A stretch of DNA of 64,000 bases. Origin: Datura wrightii. Taxonomy: Eukaryota; Streptophyta; Magnoliopsida; Solanales; Solanaceae. Under the pieces are notes generated by a model. That model did no database searches. It was not told where the DNA came from and saw only the letters and a program-made list of their open reading frames with translations. The stretch lies in contig JASDFA010000019.1 of the NCBI GenBank assembly GCA_035772735.1, forward strand, positions 66,440,001-66,504,000, given 5' to 3'. This document shows, piece by piece, positions 12,039 through 22,860 of the stretch. Position 1 is the stretch's first letter, and the number at the start of each line of letters is the position of its first letter. A program made the position numbers and the translations under genes.

Positions 12039-14144
12039 TATCATGACCCAAATGTACACCCGGATCGTAGACACGGGACAAGGAGCCCCAAGAGACTCCA
12101 AGTCGACCCATGACATGAGCATACATCTGGTCCAATCACATGAGCGGAAGACTTAACTTAAGAAAATGTAAACATATCATAATAATGGAGAATAGACAAT
12201 ACATAATCCATACATGACGGCTGAATACAACTTATAGTCTAGAAAGCTTCTAATCATGACAAACGGGTTGATGGGACAACTCTCCAACTAAACCAACAAA
12301 GCAGAAACTAAAGGAAAAGCATAGAGTCTAAGCATATGACCCTCAAAACATGAGGATTCACTAACGACACTGAGATTAGATCTGAAGCTATCTACTGTAG
12401 AGTTTGAGCCTGAGAACTGGAACCTGTATCATGAAATGATCCAGCATAGAAAGTATGCGGTCAGTAGGTGGAATGTACCGAGTATGCAAGGTAAGTAAAT
12501 TGGACATTTAAAGCATATATATATAAATTTCATAAATGATCATAGGAGTGGGACGTCATGCTCGTATCGTAAATCATAATGACATATCATATGGCTCAAG
12601 GTTTTCAAACATTCATAATGTAACATAATCATAATCATAATAGAAGAGATTTACTTAACATGACTTGAGCCCATATAAATAATCATAACATACATAAATC
12701 ATGAGGAATAGTGGGAGATTCTCTTAACCGACATACCCCATATGAGAACACATGAAGCCCGACTTGTAACCCTAGTCGGAAGGGTGTTCGTACCTTGCCA
12801 AGGGTAGAACCATGAAAGTGTGATATCAGCATGAAAAGGGGTCATTTGGGTCAGGGACTAACATGAAAGGGGTTCCAACATACCTCGGTGGCTCGTAGTT
12901 CATGAGATCCGGGGCTTAACCTGAGCCTCGAACCTGCTCGGTGTTCGATACTACTCCCAAAACATATATAGTGCTCATAATAATACATACATGAGTTCAT
13001 AGGCTAGTTAAATCATGATAATCATAAACATGCTTGAACATATGTCATCTAGCCATGACATGAGGCCAGTGAGTCGGCCAAAAACGTAATTCATGAATAA
13101 TAAGATTCATACATACTTATAGTTCATGCGTATAGCTTGAATTTCATAAAATCATAATGGGTAACATAATAAATTCCTAATTCAAAAGATAATTCATGTT
13201 GGGCTCATGAAGAACATCGATGGGATAATAGATCATAAATCGATTCATCGTGGGGCATGCATAATTAATCTTAATTGTTTAGATAATCGAAAATCAACAA
13301 TATTATAATCAATTTAAATCTCAAAAGATGATCAAAATCCATAGATTACGATAATATTTCAAAATCACAAAACCTATAATTAAATCATTAGTTTTTATAT
13401 AAATCAAATAAAAAACCCCATGAGTTTCTAATATATTTTAAGTAAAATCATAGAGTAGGAGCATGGGTATGGAAGGATCACCCATTGATGACCGTACATC
13501 CCTGGGATTATCTAGTTCTTAACTTCCCTTGCTAGCCCAAGATGGGATTTAGAGGAATTGAGAAAGGACACCTTGAATCACCTTCTAATCTCCTCTCTAT
13601 ACTCTTGCATGCATGAACGAGGCTTAACATTAACTTAACCCCCTTAAAAGACCCTATTCAGACCTTAAAACGACATAGTTTAGGCCTTAGGAATTTAGGA
13701 ATTATGAAAACACCCTTACTAAAAACGCAGAAATTCCTAGTTGCCAGTCCCCACGAGGGACCTAATGAGTCGTTGACCTGGGGCACGACTCGTGGCTGGG
13801 ATCCGTGATGTCTACCGCCCAAACAAGCTTAGGGCACCCCATGAATCGTGGTCACTGACCATGAATCGTGGTCACCACCCGTGGTCCCTACTGCCTCTAA
13901 TCCCTAGCCATGCATTCCATCCTTTCACGGGTGACCTCACGAGTCGTGAGGTCTGACCATGACTCGTGGTCACCCCCGTGGCCTCTCAATACTCTTCCAA
14001 GCCCAGCCTGACCACGAGTCACTTCACGACTCATGGTCCCACATAACGAGCCACCTCACGAACCATCCTGTGTCCTGGTGCGAATTTCCAGTTTTTCTCC
14101 GTTTTGGCTCCCGGGTCTGATTCTTAGGTTCCCGGGGTATAACA
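12039..14144 (-). repeat. Element III 3' LTR
   Basis: 2106 bp; on the minus strand it starts TGTTATACCCCGGG (14144) and ends near 12039, where the expected TGTCA terminus is mutated to TATCA on the plus strand. The U3 motif array lies at about 13750-14070 and the conserved R/U5 palindromes near 12425-12443. It aligns along its full length with 19203-21303. Confidence 0.9.
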
Positions 14145-14161
14145 ATATCTCCCCCTTGGGA
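14145..14161 (-). other. Element III polypurine tract
   Basis: The minus strand reads CCCAAGGGGGAGATAT directly before the 3' LTR; it is identical to that of Element I. Confidence 0.8.
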
Positions 14162-14389
14162 ACATTCATCCTCGCATGTTAGAAACATGCAGAAAACTCA
14201 GAAACCAGCTATCACCATATACAAATACAGATCATTTAAGCCGATAGCTGACGAAATGACTAACTCCGAAAAGAACTACATAGCTGAACTGGATTCAGAC
14301 ACCATATACATATACCATATCATAAAACAAACTTGTACGCATGAAATGAACATGAAAACTAATTAGAGGTTTAGGGAAAAACTGATACC

Positions 14390-14893
14390 TCAAACTGAAA
14401 CTGAGACGATAGGGAACAAATGAGCGTAGTTAGCCATCATATCTGCTTCGACTTCCCACATAGCTCCCTCAACATGTTGATTTCTCCATAATACTTTAAT
14501 TAAAGCTACTTCTTTGTTCCTTAGCTTACGGATTTGACGATCTAATATTTCCACAGGTACTTTTTCATAACTGAGGTTGTCTCTTACACCAACGCTGTCC
14601 ACCAGGACTACTAGAGCTAGATCACCCAAACACTTTTTCAAAAGTGACACATAAGACACAGGATGAACTGAAGATAACTCCAAGGGAAAGTCCAACTCAT
14701 ACGCCACCTTACCAACTCTCCTTAAAACCCGGTAGGGGCCAACATAACGGGGACTGAGTTTCCCTTTCTTTCCGAATCGCATGACTTCCTTCATGGGAGA
14801 TACCTTTAGAAATACCCAATCGTCCACCTCAAACACCAAATCTCTTCTCCTTACATCTGCATATGATTTCTGATGACTCTGAGCAATTTTCAA
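14390..14893 (-). pseudogene. Element III GPY/F segment and chromodomain (integrase C-terminus)
   Basis: An open 167-codon block. Its N-terminal half holds the GPY/F motif (RYVGPYRVLRRVGKV) of chromovirus integrases. The C-terminal half (RNKEVALIKVLWRNQHVEGA then MWEVE) has the VLW and WE signature of the chromodomain that ends Tekay/Del polyproteins. In the family, chromodomains tether integration complexes to histone marks, typically in heterochromatin; that function is known for relatives, not shown here. A stop at 14894 separates it from the catalytic core. Confidence 0.8.
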
Positions 14894-15700
14894 TCAGTCC
14901 CTTATCAAATAAACCTTCACCATTGCCTTGTGACCCGAATTTGTCCCTATCATAGCTGCCGCACCAACCTCAAACCATCCGATAGGAGATCTACACCTCC
15001 GCCCATAGAGAGCCTCGAACTGTGACATTTGAATACTGGAGTGATAACTGTTATTATAAGCAAACTCAATTAAGGGCAAATGATCATCCCAATTACCTTT
15101 AAAATCCATAATACATGCCCTAAATAGTCCTCAAGAGTCTGGGTTATTCGCTCGGCTTGGCCATCCATTTGCGGTTGAAAAGCTGTACTGAGCTTGACTT
15201 GAGTCCCAAGTCCCTTCTGAAAAGACCACCAGAACTGGGAGGTAAAGTGAGTACCTTGGTCTGAAATAATAGACAAGGGCAGTCCATGAAGTCGAACCAA
15301 CTCCCGAATATACAACTTGGCATAATCATCCATTGGATCTGTGATCTTGACTGGTAGAAAGTGTGCAGCCTTGGTTAACTTGTCCACAGCAACCCAAATG
15401 GAGTCATACTGTCTCCGAGTGTAGGGAAAACCTATTATAAAGTCCATGTTGATCTCTGCCCACTTCCAAGTAGGAATGCTGATATCTTGGAGTACACCTC
15501 CCGATCTCTGATGCTCAACTTTCACTTGCTGGCAATTCAGACACTTGGCTACAAATTCTACAATATCTCTCTTCATATCATTCCACCAATAAACTTCCCA
15601 CAAATCATGATACATCTTGGTGGAACATGGATGGATAGAATATCTGGTACCATGTGCCTCATTTAATATCTGAACTCTCAAATTATCGATGTTCGAAACA
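14894..15700 (-). pseudogene. Element III integrase catalytic core
   Basis: The main block at 15681-15070 (203 codons) shows the HHCC zinc-binding end (EAHGTRYSIHPCSTKMYH and CLNCQQ) followed by the DDE core: Asp in INMDFI, Asp in SIISDQGTHF, Glu in DGQAERITQT. All three acidic residues are kept, unlike in Elements I and II. The next frame (15109-14894) continues with the FAYNNSYHSSI and ALYGRRCRSP segments. A frameshift near 15090 breaks the reading frame. The role in an active element is joining of cDNA ends to host DNA. Confidence 0.85.
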
Positions 15701-16420
15701 CATAGTTAACCCTGGTATCGTAACGCACCATCTCCCCCTTGGGAGATAACCTCCACCTTTTGACTCTGCACCGCTTCCTTCAGCTTCCTCAAAATTGGAT
15801 CCTCATCTTCCTTAGATTTTACATCAACCACCAAAGACGATACTGACCCGTTCTTCACAACAACGCCTCTATCGGTCAAGTCGATCAATCTAACTCCCAA
15901 CCTTGCAAGCTGGTGGACATCCTTCACCAACTCCTTCTTTCCCTTATCCATGTGGGACACACTCTCCATAAAGATCCTACTAAGTGCATCCGCCACCATA
16001 TTAGCCTTGCCCGGGTGGTAAAGAACACTCATATCGTAGTCCTTTAATAACTCCAACCATCTCCTTTGCCGAAGATTGAGATCTTTCTACGTGAACACAT
16101 ATTGCAAGCTCTTATGATCTGCGAATACATCCACATGGACCCCATACAAGTAATGCTTCCATATCTTCAATGCAAACACCACCACGGCCAACTCAAGATC
16201 ATGGGTCGGGTAATTCTTTTCGTGAACTTTCAACTGTCAAGAGGCATATGCTATTACTTTCCCATGTTGCATCAACACACATCCCAGTATGACTCTCGAA
16301 GTATCACAAAATACAACAGAACCATTCGTACCCTCGGGTAAGGTCAACATTGGTGCTAAAGTGAGTCGAGTCTTTAATTCCTGAAAGCTTTTCTCACAAG
16401 CCTCCAAACATTGGAACTTT
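15700..16420 (-). pseudogene. Element III RNase H and connection domain
   Basis: The minus strand at 16056-15706 gives an open 116-codon block beginning ELLKDYDMSVLYHPGKANMV, the C-terminal part of the Ty3/gypsy RNase H (with the ADALSR motif) and the linker to integrase. The upstream part to 16420 holds the DHKSL-type and CDAS-type positions but is broken by stops. In the element it degrades the RNA strand of the RNA/DNA hybrid. Confidence 0.75.
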
Positions 16421-17165
16421 ATTTTTTTTTTGAGTCAACATGGTCAATGGGGCTGCAATTGATGAAAAGCCCTCAACAAATCTTCAATAGTAGCCTGTTA
16501 GGCCCAAGAAGCTTCGAATTTTTGAAGGACTCACCGGTCTAGACATATTCTTCATCGCCTCAATTTTTTGAGAATCTACTGTTATGCCCTCCGCTGATAC
16601 TACATGGCCTAAAAATGCCACTGAGTCCAACCAAAACTCACATTTGCTGAACTTTGCATACAACTGATGATCCTTGAGGGTTTAAAGCACTATTCTCAAG
16701 TGAGCAGCATGCTCCTCCTCTGTCCGAGAGTATATAAGGATGTCATCAATGAACACTATCATGAACATGTCCAAATATGCCTTGAACACCCTATTCATTA
16801 GATCCATAAAAGCTGCAGGAGCATTAGTTAGTCCAAATGACATAACTACAAACTCATAATGGCAATACCGGGTCCTAAAGGCTGTCTTTGGTATATCACT
16901 CTCTCAGACTCTAAGCTGGTGATACCTGGACCTGAGATCTATCTTCGAGAAACACCTGGCACCCTGGAGCTGGTCAAATAAATTATCAATCCTAGGCAAA
17001 GGGTACCTGTTCTTGACAGTGACCTTATTTAGTTGTCGATAGTCAATACATATCCAAAGGGATCCATCCTTCTTTCGAACAAACAAAACCGGCGCACCCT
17101 ATGGAGACTTACTCGGTCTAATGAAACCCTTATCCAACAAGTCCTTCAACTGTTCTTTTAACTCT
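16420..17165 (-). pseudogene. Element III reverse transcriptase
   Basis: The fingers/palm start is open at 17086-16904 (RKKDGSLWICIDYRQLNKV, then KIDLRSRYHQLRV). Further on, near 16730-16760, the polymerase box reads FIDDILIYS with both Asp residues kept. FGLTNAPAAFMDLMN is visible near 16830. At least one stop lies between the blocks, since the open frame ends at 16904. Confidence 0.8.
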
Positions 17166-17166
17166 T

Positions 17167-17800
17167 TTAGCCCGCCTGGAGCCATCCTGTAAGGAGGAAT
17201 GGAGATAGGCTGCATATCGGGCAATATATCAATACCGAAATCCTCTCTGGAGGAACACCTGGAAAATCATCGGGGAAAACCTTCGGATACTCACACACCA
17301 CTGGAACTGACTGAATAGTTGGGGTTTCATACTCTACATCCTTAAACCTAACTAGGTGGTACATGCGACCCTTAGAGATCATTTTCCTGGCCTTAAGGTA
17401 TGAAATAAACCAACCGGCTGGTACGACGGACTTACCCTTCCATTCCAAAATTGACTCACCCTGAAATAGGAATTCCATCCATGTGTCCTACAATTAATCG
17501 ACGCGTAACATGCAAAAAACCAATCCATATGCAAAATGATATCAAAGTCAGTCATGGACAATTCTACTAAGTCCGCAGAGGTAACCTTATGCAACACCAT
17601 AATGGGGCAACCCCTATACACCCGCCTAGCTACCACTAATTCACCGACTGGAGTAAATATGGAGAACTGTTCTAACAGAATTTCAGGACTAACTCAAAAA
17701 CTACTAGCAATATAAGGGGTCACGAAGTACAAAGTAGCTCCTGGATCTAACAAGGCATAAGCATCAATATGGAAGACTTGCAACATACCCGTGACCACAT
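17167..17800 (-). pseudogene. Element III aspartic protease
   Basis: The active-site sequence ALLDPGATL is present near 17740-17760 with the Asp and Gly intact. Downstream come the flap and the DIILHMDWF stretch typical of the LTR-retroelement retropepsin. The reading frame is split between 17636-17379 and 17478-17167. The family role is to cut gag-pol into mature proteins. Confidence 0.75.
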
Positions 17801-17839
17801 TCGGTGAAGCCTCCTACTCCTGGCGAGGTACTAGGGCAT

Positions 17840-18995
17840 AAAACCTGTTTTAGCGATTACCACCTGCTGAACTAGTAGAGGCACCCTGTTGAGGGGGTCG
17901 TGCTGCTGGAGCGGCAAAACTTGATATAGGGCAATCTTTGATCCTGTTTTCGGGTTTTCCATACCCGAAACAAGCATCCGCACTGACCAGGCACCTCCCT
18001 GGATGATTCTTGCTGCACTTCGTACAAACTGGAAAAGTGCGCTCCACCTGCATGCTATAATGATCCCTTGAGCCTGTAGCCCTGCTCCTCTAGTCTCCCT
18101 TGAACCTGGATGGCGTGCTGGCTGAAGATGGAACTAGAGCAATGGACCTGTGCTGGGACTGCTGACATGGTCCACCCCTATCTTGGCCTGAGAAACCCCG
18201 TAGCTGTCGGTCCGGGCCCTCTTGGCCTCTCTTTACCTCCTGTAGACCGACTCCGTCTATTGTGCATGCAATACAATATAGGGAAAATCAATGTCCCGGT
18301 GAAGCATGGCGATTCACCAATCCTTGCCAAAGTAATCTGCTACTCCATGCACTAAATGGCTCACCCGAGCCCGCTGATCCACCACCAACTCTGGAGAATA
18401 TTTAGATAACCGGGTTAATTCCAATGCATACTCCTGGATAGACATGCTTCCCTACTTCAGATTCACAAACTCGGCCTCCTTAAGCTCCCTCATCTCTTGA
18501 GGGAAGAACCGAACCATGAATACAGTGTGAAACTCATCCCAACCTATCGGGCCTTCACCCCCCTCCCTGGCGTCTCTCCATTTCTTAAACCATATATGTG
18601 CTACCTCCTTTTGCTGGTAGGAGGTCAAGCCAACGCATTCCCTATTGCTCACCCTCATAACCTGGGTGATTTTCAGAATCTCCTCGATAAAATCATGTGG
18701 ATCCTCGTCCACCTTTAACCCCGTGAATTCCGGAGGGACTTATCCTCAAAAAATACCTCACCCTAGCAGTCGCTGCATTTCCATTCTGAGGGAAGTGCAC
18801 CACTATCTAATTCTGGACCTGGGCAGTCATGGCCAGTGCTAGCATTTGAATCGCCGCCCTAAACTCAGCGTGGGCAGTTGGCTCTGGTACGTGCTCCTCA
18901 TGAATGGGTGGAGCTGGCTGATGCTCACCATCATGGGCACCCTCATGATCATTTCCTTTTTTGTTTCTCCTGGCATTTACTCGACGTGGAGGCAT
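17840..18995 (-). pseudogene. Element III gag
   Basis: Start chosen at the minus-strand ATG at 18995-18993, giving MPPRRVNARRNKKGN, a basic opening common for gag of this group. The capsid-like core (retrotransposon gag domain) is open at 18712-18452 and contains WFKKWRDAREGG and FMVRFFPQEMRELKEAEF. The nucleocapsid region is at 18053-17850: a first Cys/His cluster (CTKCSKNHPGRC) is followed by a decayed zinc knuckle, CFGYGKPENRIKDC, in which one Cys is Tyr and the Gly-His pair is Glu-Asn. Frames shift between the three blocks. Confidence 0.8.
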
Positions 18996-19186
18996 GATTC
19001 TGCAAAACGCGAATAGCACGAATTAGAGGAGTAAAGGATGTTCATTGCATGACATAGATCATGAAAGAAGGGAACATTTCCTAAACGTCTAGTAGCCTCT
19101 TCCTCATAAGTGTGGCGCGCTTCACATCCATGAAAAAGACTTTACTTAACGCGGCTTTCAGACTCCCTAGGACACATCAACCAATG

Positions 19187-19198
19187 GCTCTGATACCT
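19187..19198 (-). other. Element III primer binding site (initiator tRNA-Met type)
   Basis: The minus strand reads AGGTATCAGAGC four to five bases inside the 5' LTR end; it differs from the usual TGGTATCAGAGC at the first base. Initiator-Met priming is typical of chromoviruses. Confidence 0.8.
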
Positions 19199-19202
19199 AG
19201 TT

Positions 19203-21303
19203 TGTCACAACTCAAACGTACACTCGGAACGTAGACACGGGACAAGGAGACCCGAGAGACCCCAAGTCGACCCATGGCATGAGCATACATCTAGTCCAAT
19301 CACATGAGCGGAAGAGTTAAATTAAGAAAACGTAAACATAACATAATTACGGAGAAGAGACAATACATAATCCATACATGACGGCTAAATACAACTTATA
19401 GTCTAGAAAGCCTCTAATCATAACAGACAGGTGAATGGCACAACTCCCCAACTAACCTAGCAAAGCAGAAACTAAAGGAAAAGCATAGAGTTTAATCATA
19501 TGGCCCTCGGAACATGAGGACTCACCAAGTATGTTGAGATCAGATCTTAAGCTATCTATGGGTGAGGATGAGCTTAAGAACTGGGACCTGTATCATGAAA
19601 TGATACAGCATAGAAAGTAAGCAGTCAGTACATGAAAGTGTACTGAGTATGCAAGGTAAGTAAGGCGGACATTTAAAGTGTGTATATATATATAAAGTTC
19701 ATAAATGATCATAAGAGTAGGACGTCATGCTCGTATTGAAATCATAATGACATATCATATGGCTCAAGGTTTTCAAAACATTCGTAACGTAACATAATCA
19801 TAATCATAATAGAAGAGATTTACTTAAAATGAATTGATCCAACATACATAATCGTAACATGCATAAATTATGAGGAACAATGGGAGATTCTCTTAACTGA
19901 CATACCCCATATGAGCACACACGAAGCCCAACTTGTAACCCTAGTAAGGAGGGTGTTCGTACCTTGCCAAGGGTAAAACCATGAAAGTGTGATATCACCA
20001 TGAAAAGGGACCATTTGGGCCAGGGACTAACATGAAAGGGTTCCCAACATACCTATGGTGGCACGTAGTTCATGAGATCCAGGGCTTAACCTGAGCCCCG
20101 AACCTACTCGGTGTTCGATACTACTCCCAAAATATATATAGTGCTCATAATAATACATGCATGATTTCAGGAGCTAGTTAAATCAAGATAATCGTAAACA
20201 TGCTTGAACATATGTCATCTAGCCATGATATGAGGCCCATGAGTCAGCCAAAAACGTAATTCATGAATAATAAGATTCATACATACTTATAGCTAATCCA
20301 TATAGCTTGAATTTCATAAAATCATAATGGGTAACATAATAAATTCCTAATTCAAAACATAATTCATGTTGGGCTCGTAAAGAACATCGATGGGATAATA
20401 GATCATAAATCAATTCATCGTGGGGCATGCATATTTAAGCTTAATTGTTTAGAAAATAGAAAATCAACAATATTACAATCAATTTAAATCTCGAAAGATG
20501 ATCAATATCCATAGCTTACAAGAATCACAAAACCCATAATTAAATCATTAGTTTTATATAAATCAAATACAAAACCCCATGAGTCTTTAATAAATTTTAA
20601 GTAAAATCATAGACTAGGAGCATGGGTGTGTAAGGATTCACCCATTGATGACCTTACATACCTGGGATTATCTAGTTCTTAACTTCCCTTGCTAGCCCAA
20701 GATGGGATTTAGAGGAATTGAGAAAGAACACCTTGAATCACCTTCTAATCTCCTCTCTATACTCTTGCATGCATGAATGAGGCTTAACGTGAACTTAACC
20801 CCCTTAAAAGACCCTATTCAGACGTTAAAACAACATAGTTTAGGCCTTAGGAATTTAGGAATTACGAAAACACCTTTCTAAAAATGCAAAAATTCCTGGT
20901 TGCAAGTACCCACGAGGAACATCACGAGTCGTTGCTATGGAGCACGACTCATGGCTGGGATCCATGATGTCTACTTCCCAAACAAGCTCAGGGGACCCCA
21001 CGAATCGTGGTGGGTGACCACAACTCATGGTCACCACTCATGGTCCCTACTACCTCTAATCCCTAGCCATGCATTCCATCCTTGCCACGGGTGACCTCAC
21101 GAGTCGTGAGGTCTGACCATGACTTGTGGTCACCCCTGTGGCCTCCCAATACTCTACCAAGACCAGCCTGACCATGAGTCACTTCACGACTCATGGTTCC
21201 ACCTAATGATCCATCTCACGAACCATCCTATGACTTGGTGTGAATTTTCAATTTTTCTCCATTTTGGGTGTCGGGTCTAATCCTTGGTTCCCGGGGTATA
21301 ACA
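19203..21303 (-). repeat. Element III 5' LTR
   Basis: 2101 bp, TGTCACAACTC at 19203 to GGGGTATAACA at 21303 on the plus strand. It contains the palindromes TGTATCA/TGATACA (19589-19607) and CAGTACA/TGTACTG (19626-19645) and a U3 motif array at about 20910-21240. It pairs with 12039-14144. Confidence 0.9.
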
Positions 21304-21308
21304 CCAAC
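21304..21308. repeat. Target site duplication of Element III (right copy)
   Basis: CCAAC, identical to 12034-12038; Element II gag sequence resumes right after it. Confidence 0.85.
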
Positions 21309-21440
21309 ATTTGAATCATCACTCAAAACTCTATATGAGACACTGGTCATCCTGAGGGACTGGGGAAGCTAGTGGGGATGGTCGGTTAGCGTTCCAGTCC
21401 TTCTTCCATTTCCTCATTTTGGAGGCATCATTATTGCTGA
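21309..21440 (-). pseudogene. Element II gag N-terminal fragment
   Basis: The continuation of Element II gag on the far side of Element III. The minus strand carries the start-proximal, basic-residue-rich end near 21430 (ATGATGCCTCCAAAATGAGG, with a stop soon after the Met codons). It is short and degenerate; the assignment rests on its position between the Element III duplication and the Element II primer site. Confidence 0.6.
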
Positions 21441-21630
21441 AAAGAATGGAGCATGAATTAGGAAGACATTGTTGAGATTAGCTCAACCCACGATACATAT
21501 TATGAACAAAAAAGAAATTTCCTAATAACGTCTTGTAGCCTCCCCATCATAGGTTTGGCATGCTTCACACTCATGAAAAGGACTCAATTGGATGCGGCTT
21601 TCAAACATCCTAGGATACTCTAAACCTAGT

Positions 21631-21642
21631 GCTCTAATACCA
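21631..21642 (-). other. Element II primer binding site (initiator tRNA-Met type)
   Basis: The minus strand reads TGGTATTAGAGC, one base from the usual initiator-Met site, four bases inside the LTR that starts TGTCACGACCC at 21647. Confidence 0.8.
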
Positions 21643-21646
21643 AGTT

Positions 21647-22860
21647 TGTCACGACCCGAGTCTACCCCTGGATGCGACACGGTAGTTGGTGCCACAAGTG
21701 ATCCCAAGCTAACCCATGTCTTAACATCACACTGATATACTAAATTAAATAAAAGCGGAAGTTGAGAAAACATGAATAAATAACTTTTCTCAAAAATAAG
21801 AAATGTCTGATAAGATACTGAAATTTATGCAACAACTACAAAACATACTGAAACACTCTTTTTCTTAAATCAATCTAGGAACAGATGAGCTATTGGGAAA
21901 AGCCCGCATCTAACTCTAAAAACTAACTCAAAAGAAAACTGAACTAAAAAGATATTCTCGTCCTCAGAAGATGAGGACTCACCAATTGTACTACTGTTGA
22001 TGTTGTCAAAAAGGAACTACTAATAATGATGTGACTGTGAACTTGCACCTTTAACACAATATGATACAGCATGGAAAATACGCATCTGTACTTTAAATAT
22101 ACTAAGTATGCAAGAAGTAAGTAAAAATAGAAGAAATACACAACAGAAATGATAAACACATGATATAACTGTAACAGTGTAAAGAGGTACTGACCGAGGA
22201 TCATAACTTTATACTGCAGTCTAAATAAACTTAACTGAGCTAAAACTAAGAGTATAATGAATTGGACTAAACTGATAAGTGGGAAAGTCTATTAACCGAC
22301 AAATAACCACGTGAGCTAAACGTAGAGTTTGATATATACGCCCCACTGATAGGACCCAGTATACCTTGTCGGGGTATAAAGGCATGACTAGTGTCATCAC
22401 TGTCTGAAGCCCAGTTCAGGACAATAACCTACAGTGGCAACGTAGTTTGGGGAACCTGGGTGCGTTGAACCCTGGCCTGCTCGGTGTTAAGTCCTACTCC
22501 CACTGGATATCCTAACTATAATTGCTAGGCTGGTAGCTCGAACTTGATGTCCCAAGAATTAAGTTAGGATTACTTATCTTGAAGTACGATGAGGGTCTGA
22601 AGGACCTGAGAACTGAACTAAGGGTTCTAAAACTGGCCAGAGCTGCCTTATCTTAGAACATCGTAACTGTCTAAAGAAAAACCTGATAACTGATAACTGA
22701 GACTACAGAGTTTACTAAACTCCTCAAAACACTAAATATAGTCAAACTGATCAGATAACATTTCTATAAGACACAGAAAATACTAAGTACTGATTGAGAC
22801 TGAACTATCAATAAATCAACTTTCAAATCACATAACTGCACTATTATGGTGATCAGAAGG
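21647..22860 (-). repeat. Element II 5' LTR, part 1 (R/U5 side)
   Basis: Begins TGTCACGACCCGAG next to the primer site. It is interrupted after 22860 by Element IV and resumes at 40732. One arm of the conserved palindrome (TGATACA, 22062-22068) survives. Together with part 2 the LTR is about 2437 bp. Confidence 0.85.
22856..22860. repeat. Target site duplication of Element IV (left copy)
   Basis: GAAGG before the LTR start TGTTATGCCCC; the same five bases follow the other LTR at 40727-40731. Confidence 0.85.

Larger units (their letters stand above)
12039..21303 (-). mobile_element. Element III: complete Tekay/Del-like chromovirus (9265 bp)
   Basis: Structurally complete: two LTRs (12039-14144 and 19203-21303), polypurine tract, gag, protease, RT, RNase H, integrase, chromodomain, and an initiator-Met-type primer site, bounded by a perfect 5-base duplication. 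It inserted into the gag of Element II. A hand comparison of about 240 bases of the two LTRs gives roughly 10% mismatch, so the insertion is not recent. The frame is broken in several places, but it is the best preserved element of the window: protease DPG, RT FIDD and the integrase DDE residues all remain. Confidence 0.9.

Noticed and set aside
11567..12046. A 159-codon plus-strand ORF
   Set aside because: It is antisense to the gag of Element II and has no domain of its own.
13750..14070. Short direct repeats that could suggest a CRISPR array
   Set aside because: Spacing and orientation of copies are irregular, copies are 9-12 bases, and the sequence is plant LTR U3.
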